Shown: positions 7,445 to 15,756, counted from the first letter of the stretch. The stretch is DNA of 49,722 nucleotides from Bifidobacterium tissieri (GCF_002259645.1 NZ_MWWV01000016.1:1-49722); one strand, 5' to 3'. Notes: generated from the sequence alone by a model not told the origin. Made by a program: numbers and translations.

Positions 7445-9142
7445 ATGGCATCGATGGACATTGACGAACGTGATGAACAGGCAGATGAACACAACGAACG
7501 GACCACGGAACAACGTCATACAAAAGATTGCCAGGGCGGCAACGACAATCATGTGCAATGCCTGGCGGTGAAGGTCGGTGAGAACGGCAAGGACCGTGAG
7601 AACGGCAAGGGATCGAATCCGCGAGGGAGCCGGAACTCCAACGTCTCACGAACCCTTACCGGCGAGGAATCCTATCGCGACGGGCATCTCACCCATACCG
7701 CGTTCGTATCACTCGCGATCCTCACCTTCATCACGTTCGTCGGCAACTTCACGCAGCTCCAGCTCAGTTCCGCACTGCCGTCGATCGTCACCGAATTCCA
7801 CGTGAGCGTGACCACCGGGCAATGGCTCACCTCGGTGTTCCAGCTCGTCATGGGCGTGATGGTGCCGCTCACCGCATTCATGACCAAGCGATTCTCCACG
7901 CGACAGATCGTCATTACCTCGATGCTCGTGTTCACGATCGGATCCGCGCTCGCCTGGGTTGCGCCATCGTTCATTCTGCTGCTGGTGGGCCGCATGCTCG
8001 AGGCCATTGGTACCGGTGTGATGTGGCCGGTGCTGCAGATCACCGTGTTCTCCATCTACCCGCTGTCTCGGCGAGGCATGGCAATGGGTACCGTGGGCCT
8101 GGCGATGAGCGTGGCACCGGCGCTCGGCCCCACGTTGGGCGGCTGGCAGACCGATATGGGCGGTTGGCGTTCCATCTTCCTCACCCTCACCGTGGTCGGC
8201 GTACTGTGCCTAATCGCGTCGGTGGTATGGCTGCATAACTTCGGCGCGCATGACCCGTCGGTCAAGGCCGACTTCTTCTCGGTGATGCTGTCGATCTTCG
8301 GATTTGGCGGGCTCATGTTCGGCTTCACGAACATCGAATCCTTCCCCATCACCCATCCGATGACCTGGCTGCCCATGACGATCGGCGTGTTTGGCATCAT
8401 CTGGTTCGTTACCCGACAGTTGCGTCGTGACAAGCCGCTGCTCAATCTGCGGGTGCTGACGAACCGTGGGTTCATGGTCGGCACCATCATCGCGTCGATC
8501 GCGTTCTTCGCATTCAGCTCGATCATGGTGATCATGCCGCTGTATATCCAGAACGATCGCGGATATTCGGCCACGCTCAGTGGTCTGATCATGATGCCCG
8601 GCGCGATCGGCATGGCCATCACGCAGTTCTTCGGCGGCAAGGCGCTCGACCGGTTCGGTGCCCGGCCCGTTGTGATCAGCGGTAGCGTGATCCTGACGCT
8701 TGGCACATTCGCCATGAGTCTGATCTCCATGCATTCGTGGATCTGGTGGGTGTCGATCTGCCAGTTCACCCGTCAGATCGGCATGGGCTTTGTGCTCATG
8801 CCCGTGACCACGTGGTCGCTCAATTGTCTGGACCCGGAGGACGTGTCGGCCGGATCATCCGTGACGAACACCGCGCGTCAGATCGCCGGTGCCATGGGTG
8901 CCCCGGTGCTGGTCATCCTTATGGAGACCATGGCCGCCGCCCGCAAGGCCGCCCTTGGTGGTGGAGCGGACGTCGCCATCGCATCCAGCATCTTCGGCAT
9001 CCAGTGGGTACTGCGCATCAGCGGTCTGTTGTGCGTGGGCATGGTGTTGATCGCCGTGTTCGGCGTGCGCGGTCAAGGTGCCGGCACTGCGCATGGCGCC
9101 TTGCAGCGCGTCCGCGAGGTCCGCGTGCGTGCGCATCGGTAA
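7445..9142 (+). CDS. MFS permease, DHA2 (14-segment) type
   Basis: This is a 565-residue membrane protein. The first ~82 residues are hydrophilic, and a run of about 14 hydrophobic segments follows. Motifs of the DHA2 (EmrB/QacA-like) group are visible: LTSVFQLVMGVMVPLTAFMT, the motif A-like KRFSTRQI, the motif C-like APALGPTLGGW, and GKALDRFGARPVVISG. Such proteins move small molecules using the proton gradient. Most known members are drug exporters. Next to two intracellular glycosidases, uptake of a plant glycoside or export of its aglycone are both possible. The hydrophilic leader is unusually long and the ribosome-binding site before 7445 is weak, so a later start remains possible. The two leader dyads suggest regulated expression. 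Confidence 0.9.
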   Translation: MASMDIDERDEQADEHNERTTEQRHTKDCQGGNDNHVQCLAVKVGENGKDRENGKGSNPRGSRNSNVSRTLTGEESYRDGHLTHTAFVSLAILTFITFVGNFTQLQLSSALPSIVTEFHVSVTTGQWLTSVFQLVMGVMVPLTAFMTKRFSTRQIVITSMLVFTIGSALAWVAPSFILLLVGRMLEAIGTGVMWPVLQITVFSIYPLSRRGMAMGTVGLAMSVAPALGPTLGGWQTDMGGWRSIFLTLTVVGVLCLIASVVWLHNFGAHDPSVKADFFSVMLSIFGFGGLMFGFTNIESFPITHPMTWLPMTIGVFGIIWFVTRQLRRDKPLLNLRVLTNRGFMVGTIIASIAFFAFSSIMVIMPLYIQNDRGYSATLSGLIMMPGAIGMAITQFFGGKALDRFGARPVVISGSVILTLGTFAMSLISMHSWIWWVSICQFTRQIGMGFVLMPVTTWSLNCLDPEDVSAGSSVTNTARQIAGAMGAPVLVILMETMAAARKAALGGGADVAIASSIFGIQWVLRISGLLCVGMVLIAVFGVRGQGAGTAHGALQRVREVRVRAHR

Positions 9143-9187
9143 TGGGCGTTGCCTATCCCGATGGGCTTATCTCGGGGCATATACGAG

Positions 9188-9251
9188 CTAACTACGCTTC
9201 GCTGGGTTGATTTCTGGCTTTGCGAACATCTAACTACGTTTCGCTAGGTTG
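9188..9251. repeat. 22-bp direct repeat CTAACTACGYTTCGCTRGG
   Basis: Copies at 9188-9209 and 9230-9251 differ at two positions and lie 42 bases apart, just after the permease stop. Each could form a weak hairpin (CTA with TAG). No gene is apparent in 9143-9956. Confidence 0.6.
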
Positions 9252-9274
9252 TTGTAAGGGAGCTTTTGCGGCAA

Positions 9275-9297
9275 ACCCCATTCAGCTTCAATGGGGT
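9275..9297 (+). terminator. Hairpin after MFS permease gene
   Basis: ACCCCATT (9275-9282) and AATGGGGT (9290-9297) form a perfect 8-bp stem with a 7-base loop, 130 bases after the permease stop. There is no T-run, so it may be a factor-dependent end or only a stabilising hairpin. Confidence 0.3.
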
Positions 9298-9463
9298 ACG
9301 CGGTCGAGCTATTCCCGTACCTGCCCAGTGAGGTGTGATTTGACCTCAGCATGAGGTGATATCTGCCTACCGAACGCGGAATAGGCGGGGTAGGTGTGCG
9401 GGATGGCGGGATAGACATGTCGAGCGTTCCAGCGCAATGATTGAATCCGGAATTCGAGCCCGG

Positions 9464-9574
9464 TGAAAAAGAGAACCCCGGCGGGTTGGGCGCCGGGGTA
9501 GAGAGAGGAAGAGAGAAGAAGGGTTCAGTTATCGGGTTCCGAGTGGAACCTGATCAGCGGTTGTTTCCGTTGAC
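9464..9574 (-). ncRNA. Candidate small RNA with two hairpins and CU-rich linker
   Basis: On the minus strand a -10-like TATATA (9581-9586) and a weak -35-like CTTGCC (9603-9608) precede a ~110-nt stretch with no convincing gene. It holds a perfect hairpin GGTTCC-ACTC-GGAACC (9535-9550). A CU-rich linker follows, the complement of 9500-9524. The stretch ends in a strong intrinsic terminator at 9475-9499 followed by TTCTCTTTTTC. A terminator with no gene before it on that strand is the main argument. The CU-rich linker could pair with ribosome-binding sites. A short leader peptide is a less likely alternative. Confidence 0.4.
9465..9499 (-). terminator. Intrinsic terminator, minus strand
   Basis: ACCCCGGCG (9475-9483) and CGCCGGGGT (9491-9499) form a perfect 9-bp GC-rich stem with a 7-base loop. 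On the minus strand it is followed by TTCTCTTTTTC. On the plus strand it is followed by purines, so it works in the minus direction. Confidence 0.75.
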
Positions 9575-9956
9575 AGTTCTTATATAACCGCATGACTCTT
9601 GGGGCAAGGATGTCAAATCCTTGGACTTTTCTGGGCAAAACGTGGCGATTATGTGATGTCGTATGAAACGGCGCGCTGCGTGTGTCATGCGGCGTGTGTC
9701 GCGCGGATGAATCCGTGACCATGCCATGTATGTCATGCGCGGCGGCGTCTCCGATTATGGAAAAAAGTGGTTACCGATATGCGTCCGGTGGTGTATCGGT
9801 ATACCGTATTACTGTCTGGATGCTGCCTGTCGAGTTCGCAATTGTGGCGAAAGACCGGGAAGATCACGGGCGACGGGATGCCGTCCACAGACGCAGACAA
9901 CGAAAACAGCAGACGACACGAGAACGGCGAACTGTGCGCAGGCCGTGGGAGGCGCT

Positions 9957-10961
9957 ATGGAGAAGATCGTTGAGCCGGTGGTGTTTCTATGCATCATCCT
10001 GCTCGGATATGCGTTCAAACGCATCGGCTGGGTGAAATCCGACGACTACAAGGTCATGCAGAAGATCGTGTTCAACCTGCTGCTGCCGGCCGCGGTGGTG
10101 GCGTCGTTCATCAACAACGAGCACGATATGCGACTGCTGTGGGTGGCGCTGTTCGGCTTCTGCGCATCCGTCATCCCGATCCTCACCATCTACGCGGTCA
10201 CTGGCAAAACCCCGCTGGGCAATCGCGCGTTCTACATGCTCAACGGATCGGGCTACAACATCGGTTGCTTCGCGCTGCCGGTGGTATTGGCGTTGATGGG
10301 CCCCGGTCCCGCCATCGCCGTGATCATGTTCGATATCGGTAATTCCGTGATGATGTCGGCCGGTATGAACGCGGTGACCACGCAGCTGCTGCGCATCGAC
10401 GACACGCAGCCGCTCACGCCGGAGGAGCAGTCCCAGCCACTCGGCCCGCGTCCGCCGCGCAAGATCATGGACAAGGATGCCCGACGCCTGCAGCGGTGGG
10501 CGAACTTCCGCCGCATCGCCCGCAACTTCTACTCCTCCGCCGCATTCATGACCTACATGCTCATGCTGCTGTTCATGGTCGTGGGATTCAGCATCCCCCA
10601 CTGGGTGGGCACGGTGCTGCAGCCGCTTTCGAACGCCAACGCATTCTGCTCCATGTTCATGGTGGGCATGCTCATGGATCTGCCGCACGGCACCAAGGAG
10701 GTCAAGTCGGTGGCGACCGTGGTCGCATGGAGGTGGGCGTTCGCGTTCATCTTCTCCGTGGCGGCCTGGTTCATCCTGCCGGTGGATCCCGAGATCCGCA
10801 AGGCCGTGATCTTCGTGTGCTTCGCACCGGTGGGCGTGTTCTCCACGCTGTTCACCGACCGTGTGCTCGGCAACGCCCGTCTGGCAGGCCTGTGTCTGGC
10901 CACGACCGCAGTGCTGGGCCTGATCGCCATGACCGTGGCGAACATCGTCATTCCTGCGTAA
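9957..10961 (+). CDS. AEC-family transporter (auxin efflux carrier fold, Mem_trans)
   Basis: This is a 334-residue integral membrane protein with hydrophobic segments from end to end (VVFLCIILLGYAF at the start, ATTAVLGLIAMTVANIVI at the end) and a short polar loop in the middle, the usual layout of AEC permeases. Bacterial members move dicarboxylates or other organic acids, but the substrate cannot be read here. The open frame extends upstream to 9726. I chose ATG 9957 because GGGAGG lies 5 bases before it and because the family starts with the membrane segment MEKIVEPVVF. The longer form would add a polar, low-quality leader. It stands alone, with no close partner on either side. Confidence 0.85.
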   Translation: MEKIVEPVVFLCIILLGYAFKRIGWVKSDDYKVMQKIVFNLLLPAAVVASFINNEHDMRLLWVALFGFCASVIPILTIYAVTGKTPLGNRAFYMLNGSGYNIGCFALPVVLALMGPGPAIAVIMFDIGNSVMMSAGMNAVTTQLLRIDDTQPLTPEEQSQPLGPRPPRKIMDKDARRLQRWANFRRIARNFYSSAAFMTYMLMLLFMVVGFSIPHWVGTVLQPLSNANAFCSMFMVGMLMDLPHGTKEVKSVATVVAWRWAFAFIFSVAAWFILPVDPEIRKAVIFVCFAPVGVFSTLFTDRVLGNARLAGLCLATTAVLGLIAMTVANIVIPA

Positions 10962-11082
10962 TGGCTTTATCGGTGCCCTGACTGGCATATGGATACCGTA
11001 AGGACGATATGACAGCCAGAGCATGACGTATTTATCATGTTCCCGGATGGGGTACGGGGCATCCGCATCCGGGGAGAGCATG

Positions 11083-12261
11083 ATGACCGCGATACGCGAC
11101 GACGCAACAACAACCGATGCCGTGGCTGGCGGAACGTCCGGCGGAACGCCGAACGGCACGCCGGCCCGGTCGTCTCAGCCGGGCCTGTCCCCCACATCGA
11201 AATCATCCGGTCTTCAAGCACCGGCGATCTCCACCAGCCACCTGACCAAACGCTACGGCAAGGCACGCGGCATCGAAGACGTGAACCTGACGGTGCTGCC
11301 GGGCGAGATCTTCGGATTCATCGGCCCCAACGGCGCCGGCAAATCCACCACCATCCGCACGCTGCTGGGACTGATCCACAAGACCAGCGGCGAAGCATCC
11401 ATCTTCGGCTGGGATTGCGAAAAAGACCGCACCCGCATTCTGCAACAGGTCGGATACCTACCCAGCGAAGTGTTCTACTACGACGGCATGCGCGCCCGCG
11501 ATCTGCTGTCCTACGCAGCGAGCTTCTACCGCGTCGACTGCACGGCACGCATCCGCGAACTTGCGGCGAAACTCAATCTGAACCTCGACCAGAAGGTCGA
11601 GGACATGTCGCTCGGCAACCGCAAAAAAGTCGGCATCGTGCAAGGGCTCATGCACTCGCCCAGCCTCATCATCCTCGACGAACCCACCAGCGGACTCGAC
11701 CCGCTGGTGCAACGCGTCTTCTTCGATCTCATGCTCGAGGAACGCAGCCGAGGAGCGACGATACTGTTCTCCTCGCACATCCTGTCCGAAGTGCAGCGCA
11801 TCTGCGATCGCGTGGCCATCATCCGCGAGGGTCGCATTATCGCCACGCAGTCGGTGGCCGATCTGCGGCGATCCGCGGTCAAGCGCGTAACGGTGGAATT
11901 CCTCAGAACCGATATCGAGGAAGTCACGCATGCATTCCTCACCGTTCCCGGCGTCCGTTCGCTCAGCATCGATGGGCATGATATCGACGATCGTGATGGC
12001 ACCGATCATGATGTCGCCGGGCGCGACGTTGCCGGACGTAACGTTGCCAAACACACCGCCGACAGGCTCTCCACGGCGTCGCTGCTGTACGAAGGCGACT
12101 GCAATACGCTGATATCCGCGCTCGCCGGCATGACCCTCACGGACGTGGAGATCGCCGAACCGACGCTGGAGGAAGTGTTCATGCACTATTACCAGACACC
12201 GGAATCAGGCTCCGCTTCCGTGCAGTCGGATTCCGCCCAATCGAAGGCGACGGCACGATGA
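11083..12261 (+). CDS. ABC transporter ATP-binding protein (CcmA/BcrA-like)
   Basis: This is a 392-residue ATPase. About 45 polar residues precede the nucleotide-binding domain. Walker A is GPNGAGKST (about 81-89), Walker B is LIILDEPTSGLDP, and the H-loop is SSHILSE. The signature is the degenerate MSLGNRKKVG, typical of the drug and bacteriocin-type exporters of this group. After the domain lies an acidic insert that includes the short internal repeat DVAGRDVAGRNVA, followed by the usual C-terminal dimer region. ATGs at 11080 and 11083 compete. GGGGAG at 11071-11076 is better spaced for 11083. The stop overlaps the next start by four bases, so it is co-translated with the two permease genes. 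The cargo is unknown. Confidence 0.92.
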   Translation: MTAIRDDATTTDAVAGGTSGGTPNGTPARSSQPGLSPTSKSSGLQAPAISTSHLTKRYGKARGIEDVNLTVLPGEIFGFIGPNGAGKSTTIRTLLGLIHKTSGEASIFGWDCEKDRTRILQQVGYLPSEVFYYDGMRARDLLSYAASFYRVDCTARIRELAAKLNLNLDQKVEDMSLGNRKKVGIVQGLMHSPSLIILDEPTSGLDPLVQRVFFDLMLEERSRGATILFSSHILSEVQRICDRVAIIREGRIIATQSVADLRRSAVKRVTVEFLRTDIEEVTHAFLTVPGVRSLSIDGHDIDDRDGTDHDVAGRDVAGRNVAKHTADRLSTASLLYEGDCNTLISALAGMTLTDVEIAEPTLEEVFMHYYQTPESGSASVQSDSAQSKATAR

Positions 12262-13073
12262 ACGTCAACGTCTACGGATTCGAACTGAAATCCCAGCTGC
12301 GCGTCTTCCTCGCCGGTACGGTCATACTGATCGGCACGGCGCTGCTGTTCCTCGTCGGTGCCTATCCGATCTACCGGGATTCCAAAGCGGACGTCGAGAA
12401 AGTGATCGACGGATTCCCGCCGCAGTTCGCCGCATTGTTCGGCGTGAACGACAACATATTCTCCTTCGGCGGATTCTACCGATTCAGTTCGCTGTACTTC
12501 ATGCTGATCATGGCCATCATGTCCTGCGCATGGGGACTGGCCATATTCGGCCGTGAGAAACGATCGAAAACCATTGATTTCCTCTTCGTTATGCCAACGT
12601 CCAGAATCAGCCTGTATCTGTCCAAGCTCGCGGCAGGATGCACGCTGATCGCCGGTGCGGGCGCGGCCTTCCTCCTCACCGTGGCGTTCTCCTACGACCG
12701 GTACCGCGACGATCCCACCGCAACCGCCATTCCGCTCCCCCGCCTGTTGCTTGCCGCCGCATCGCTGTTCGGCGTAGGTATCGTCTTTCTGTCCTTCGGC
12801 GCGCTGACCGCGGTGCTGCTCCGACGAATCCGTAGCGTGTCCGGCATCGCCACGGCGTACGGCGTGCTCGCGTTCATGCTGGTCTCACTGCCGGAAATGA
12901 CCGGCGAAGACGCATACCGCATCGTGGCCCCGTTCACATGGTTCAACATCGACGAGGCGATGAACCACGGCCACTACGAAGCCGGATATCTGATCCTCGC
13001 GGCGGTGGTGGCTCTGGCCTGTCTGACGGCAAGCGCCATCGCATACGCGCGCGGCGACGTGGAAGGGTTGTGA
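12258..13073 (+). CDS. ABC transporter permease (ABC-2 type), subunit 1
   Basis: This 271-residue protein has six likely membrane segments: FLAGTVILIGTALLFLVGAY near the start, four in the middle, and AGYLILAAVVALACLTAS at the end. FGREKRSKTIDFLFVMP is the cytoplasmic coupling stretch often seen in ABC-2 permeases, where the protein meets the ATPase. Its start overlaps the ATPase stop (ATGA). It would form the membrane channel with the next gene product. No substrate-binding protein is encoded nearby, which fits an exporter. Confidence 0.85.
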   Translation: MNVNVYGFELKSQLRVFLAGTVILIGTALLFLVGAYPIYRDSKADVEKVIDGFPPQFAALFGVNDNIFSFGGFYRFSSLYFMLIMAIMSCAWGLAIFGREKRSKTIDFLFVMPTSRISLYLSKLAAGCTLIAGAGAAFLLTVAFSYDRYRDDPTATAIPLPRLLLAAASLFGVGIVFLSFGALTAVLLRRIRSVSGIATAYGVLAFMLVSLPEMTGEDAYRIVAPFTWFNIDEAMNHGHYEAGYLILAAVVALACLTASAIAYARGDVEGL

Positions 13074-13078
13074 TCGAC

Positions 13079-13996
13079 ATGGCCACCAATACCGTCAACA
13101 CTTCCAATACCGCTGGTGCTGGTGCCAGCGTCAGTGCCAGCGCCACCGGACTCACCACCATGATCGCGATGATTATCCGCGAGCTGCGGGCCAACATCAA
13201 ACCCCTGCTGGTGTGGAGCCTGACGATCATACTGTTCAATATCGCCGGCATGATGAAATTCGAAGGCATAGCCGCCGGCGACACCGAAGCCATACGCCAG
13301 CTCACCGAAGCATTCCCGAAAGTCGCGCTCGCCGTCATGGGCATTTCCGGACTGGACATGTCCACGTTCGCCGGATACTACGCGGTGCTCGAGTTCTACG
13401 TCGGCATTATGGCGGCAGTATATGCGGTGGCGCTCGCGCGCAATGCGGTGCTGCGGGAGATGGTGGACGGCACATACGAGTTTCTGTTCGTCCGTCCCGT
13501 GTCCCGATCGCGGATTCTGACGGCGAAGTTCGTGGCCGCGTTGATCGATGCGATCGTGTTCGCCGCGGTGAATCTGGTGTCGTCGTTGGCGTGTCTGCCG
13601 ATGTTGGGCGATGGTTCCGCCGGGGCTGAGCATGGGCTTGACGACGGTGTCGCAGTGATCTGGCGGTTCTCGCTGTGGCTGTTCGTGATGATGCTGGTGT
13701 TCGGCGCGATCGGCGCGTGCGCATCGCTGGCGAGTTCCGTGCCGTCGCGCGGCGCGGCCGTGGGCAATGGTTCGGTGATCGTGGCCTATGGCGCTGGTGT
13801 CGTGTACGACATGTTCGCCGATCACGACGCCTCGGTCGTGGCCAGGATTCTGTCCCCGTTCCGCTACGTCACGCCGGACGAGGTGATCAACGGCCATGTG
13901 CCGGTGCCGTTCGCTGTCTTGGCCGCGCTGATCGTGATCGCGGGCTTCACCGCCACCTACATCATCTTCAACAAACGCGATCTGGTTTCCCGCTGA
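13079..13996 (+). CDS. ABC transporter permease (ABC-2 type), subunit 2
   Basis: This is a 305-residue membrane protein with about six hydrophobic segments. Its coupling stretch, LREMVDGTYEFLFVRPVSR, matches the position and style of FGREKRSKTIDFLFVMP in the gene before it, so the two are probably paired half-channels. ATG 13079 is given as the start. A GTG at 13070 overlaps the previous stop and would suit translational coupling equally well. A Ser/Thr/Ala-rich polar stretch of about 30 residues precedes the first membrane segment. The gene ends the three-gene operon. Confidence 0.85.
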   Translation: MATNTVNTSNTAGAGASVSASATGLTTMIAMIIRELRANIKPLLVWSLTIILFNIAGMMKFEGIAAGDTEAIRQLTEAFPKVALAVMGISGLDMSTFAGYYAVLEFYVGIMAAVYAVALARNAVLREMVDGTYEFLFVRPVSRSRILTAKFVAALIDAIVFAAVNLVSSLACLPMLGDGSAGAEHGLDDGVAVIWRFSLWLFVMMLVFGAIGACASLASSVPSRGAAVGNGSVIVAYGAGVVYDMFADHDASVVARILSPFRYVTPDEVINGHVPVPFAVLAALIVIAGFTATYIIFNKRDLVSR

Positions 13997-14027
13997 GGTC
14001 TTCTCCGCTGACGGGTCATAGGGCCGG

Positions 14028-14122
14028 AATGTGTGTCTGGAACAGGCCGTGAGGTCTTGCGGGACAACGGTTGTGCGGTTTTTCGTGGGGGCGAATAGGC
14101 ATCCACTCCCGGACACACATTG
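14028..14122. repeat. 13-bp inverted repeat after ABC operon
   Basis: AATGTGTGTCTGG (14028-14040) pairs with CCGGACACACATT (14110-14122) with one G-T pair, enclosing 69 bases. It follows the operon stop by 31 bases and precedes the tandem array at 14149. Confidence 0.5.
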
Positions 14123-14148
14123 AGGACTACGATCCGTAGCCATCCGAT

Positions 14149-14344
14149 GCCTGTTCGACATAGGCGTGCGTCCGATGAGCACGGGGCGTCTTCCCTGGTG
14201 CTTGTTTGCCGTATGCGTGCGTCCGATGGGCATCCTGTCCCGTCCTCCATACTCATCGGACACATGCGTGCGTCATATGAGTATGGAGGCTTCTCCTCGG
14301 TGCTTGTTCGACATGCACGTGCGTCCGATGAGCATTTCCCCGGT
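14149..14344 (+). repeat. Four-unit tandem array, exact 51-bp period
   Basis: Units begin at 14149, 14200, 14251 and 14302. Each has a 34-bp core close to TGCTTGTTCGACAT, then GCGTGCGTCCGATGAGCA, followed by a GC-rich 17-bp spacer such as GGGCGTCTTCCCTGG. Core ends are complementary (TGC with GCA). In unit 3 this becomes a 7-bp stem, TACTCAT with ATGAGTA. The same units occur in the opposite direction at 26437-26640. Confidence 0.85.
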
Positions 14345-14580
14345 TACAGTGGCAACGGTCGAGAATCGTATATATGCCGATGCCGGTTGAAGGCGACGCC
14401 GGCGCTTTACGATACGGCGGCATGGGGCAGATGTCAGGCTCCCACCCGGACCGAATGGCCCGCCAACGACTAGACCACCAGACGCACACATATAACCCCA
14501 CTATCTTGTGCACTCTGCGTGCCATAAGACCTGTCGAAAATTGCTGAAATGAGATGAAAGTAAGCAGAAAATGCAAGAAC

Positions 14581-14617
14581 AAAAACCCTCGGAATCGTTG
14601 CAATTCCAAGGGTTTTG
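14581..14617 (-). terminator. Intrinsic terminator after tRNA-Ala
   Basis: On the minus strand AAACCCTTGGAAT pairs with ATTCCGAGGGTTT (one mismatch), and TTTTGTTCTTGC follows. It begins 6 bases after the tRNA-Ala 3' end. Confidence 0.8.
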
Positions 14618-14622
14618 AATAG

Positions 14623-14695
14623 TGGAGCATGCCGGGTTCGAACCGGCGACCCTCTGCTTGCAAAGCAGATGCGCTACCAGCTGCGCCAATGCCCC
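14623..14695 (-). tRNA. tRNA-Ala (anticodon TGC)
   Basis: The 73-base minus-strand sequence folds as a tRNA. The acceptor stem pairs GGGGCAT with ATGCTCC (one G-T pair), the anticodon loop is TTTGCAA between TCTGC and GCAGA, and the T loop is GGTTCGAACC. The discriminator is A. CCA is not encoded. Confidence 0.95.
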
Positions 14696-14706
14696 AGTTT
14701 TGAGAG

Positions 14707-14731
14707 AAAAAAAGCGGCTCGAAAAGCCGCT
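14707..14731 (-). terminator. Intrinsic terminator between the two tRNA genes
   Basis: On the minus strand AGCGGCT-TTTCG-AGCCGCT is followed directly by seven T residues. It begins 12 bases after tRNA-Ile and ends 11 bases before tRNA-Ala. It should stop most transcripts that start ahead of tRNA-Ile. Confidence 0.8.
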
Positions 14732-14743
14732 GTCTTCTCTGTG

Positions 14744-14817
14744 TGGGCCCGGGAGGACTTGAACCTCCGACCTCATCCTTATCAGGGATGCGCTCTAACC
14801 ACCTGAGCTACGGGCCC
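14744..14817 (-). tRNA. tRNA-Ile (anticodon GAT)
   Basis: The 74-base minus-strand sequence has acceptor arms GGGCCCG and CGGGCCC, the anticodon loop CTGATAA between CATCC and GGATG, and T loop GGTTCAAGTCC. The discriminator is A and CCA is not encoded. The Ile-Ala pair is usually found inside rRNA operons, but here it lies apart from one. Confidence 0.95.
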
Positions 14818-14852
14818 GATCCATGTGCAATCTCGAAATCGCACAAGCAATT

Positions 14853-14882
14853 ACTATAGCGATGGGTTCCTGTTCTGTCTAA
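14853..14882 (-). promoter_or_regulatory. Promoter of tRNA-Ile
   Basis: On the minus strand TTAGAC (14877-14882), an 18-base spacer and TATAGT (14853-14858) form a good sigma-70-type promoter, placing the start of transcription about 30 bases ahead of the tRNA. Confidence 0.6.
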
Positions 14883-15087
14883 TATCGGCGTGTCGCCTTA
14901 TTTTATGCGGGTTTTGGGCGGTTTCAAGCCGCGCGGAGGTACGCGAATTCATGCGGATTTTGTCGTTTGGGCATGATGCACAGCGCATAATGCATGATGG
15001 TGGTGATGAACCACCGCTATCGGTGTCGGGGGCGAGCAGATCGGTCGTCGTGGAGTCGTGGAGTATACGTGTTGCGGAGGGAGGAAC

Positions 15088-15756
15088 ATGGCCGGGAAAA
15101 GAACGCTGGCGGTGGAGATCCTGGAAATGGATGATCTCCGTATACAGGTCTCGCGCAAGGCGGTGAAGAACATGTATCTGCGTATCAAGCCGCCGGACGG
15201 TCGTATCGAGATCACCGCGCCGGTGCGGACAAGTCATAGACGCATCGAGGAATTCGTGCGCTCTCGTCGGACGTGGATCATGACGTCCCGGAAGCGGATT
15301 CTCGATCATGCAGCGCGATTCAACGCCGTGGACGGTGCGCCGGGCGCGGATGGCCGTAACGCGAACGGCAGCGAATCCGGAACGAATACGCCCACTCCCG
15401 CACGTCCGTCGTTCGGACAACCGTGGACCACGGCCCGCAAAACTCAGGCAAAGCGGATCATCAACGCGCGTCTGCCGGAACTGTTACGGAAATGGACGCC
15501 GATCATCGGCAAATCACCGACGAACATCTCGTTGCGGGCAATGACGTCACGATGGGGATCGTGTACTCCTGCCACCGGGCGAATCCGTCTCAATCTGGAG
15601 CTGGCGTATCTGCCGGAACGATATCTGGAATACGTGCTCGTGCACGAACTCACGCATCTGTGGGAACGTAACCACGGCGAGGGATTTCGTCGGCGTATGA
15701 CCGCATATCTGCCCGAATGGCGGCGTCTGCGTCGGGAGCTCAACCAGCTGGTGTGA
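15088..15756 (+). CDS. YgjP-like zinc metallopeptidase (DUF45, M48 superfamily)
   Basis: This is a 222-residue protein with the family's marks. SRWGSC lies in the middle. VHELTHLWERNHGEGF carries the HExxH zinc site and a third ligand His six residues after the second. The N-terminal half is a small beta domain (IQVSRKAVKNMYLRIKPPDG), and a variable, disordered insert with NANGSESGTNTPTPAR separates it from the catalytic half. Members are often annotated as M48 family or SprT-like peptidases; the role is not well known. ATG 15088 was chosen because GGAGG lies just upstream. An earlier ATG at 15058 has no ribosome-binding site. It faces dps across a hairpin array. Confidence 0.85.
   Translation: MAGKRTLAVEILEMDDLRIQVSRKAVKNMYLRIKPPDGRIEITAPVRTSHRRIEEFVRSRRTWIMTSRKRILDHAARFNAVDGAPGADGRNANGSESGTNTPTPARPSFGQPWTTARKTQAKRIINARLPELLRKWTPIIGKSPTNISLRAMTSRWGSCTPATGRIRLNLELAYLPERYLEYVLVHELTHLWERNHGEGFRRRMTAYLPEWRRLRRELNQLV

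Noticed and set aside
9525-9722. 65-codon minus-strand frame over the candidate small RNA
   Set aside because: It has no ribosome-binding site, begins upstream of the promoter-like region, and shows no conserved features.
12974-14263. 429-codon minus-strand frame across the ABC permease genes
   Set aside because: It is His/Arg/Asp-rich with no motif and antisense to two clear membrane proteins and a repeat array.
14120-14473. Protein-coding reading of the 51-bp array (17-residue repeat)
   Set aside because: A 51-bp period keeps several frames open by itself. No ribosome-binding site or family is seen, and the units drift in a way that keeps base pairing, not amino acids.
14615-14806. 63-codon frame with the text RVRTGDPLLAKQMRYQ
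   Set aside because: It is the complement of the tRNA-Ala and tRNA-Ile genes. This is a well-known false gene product of tRNA loci.
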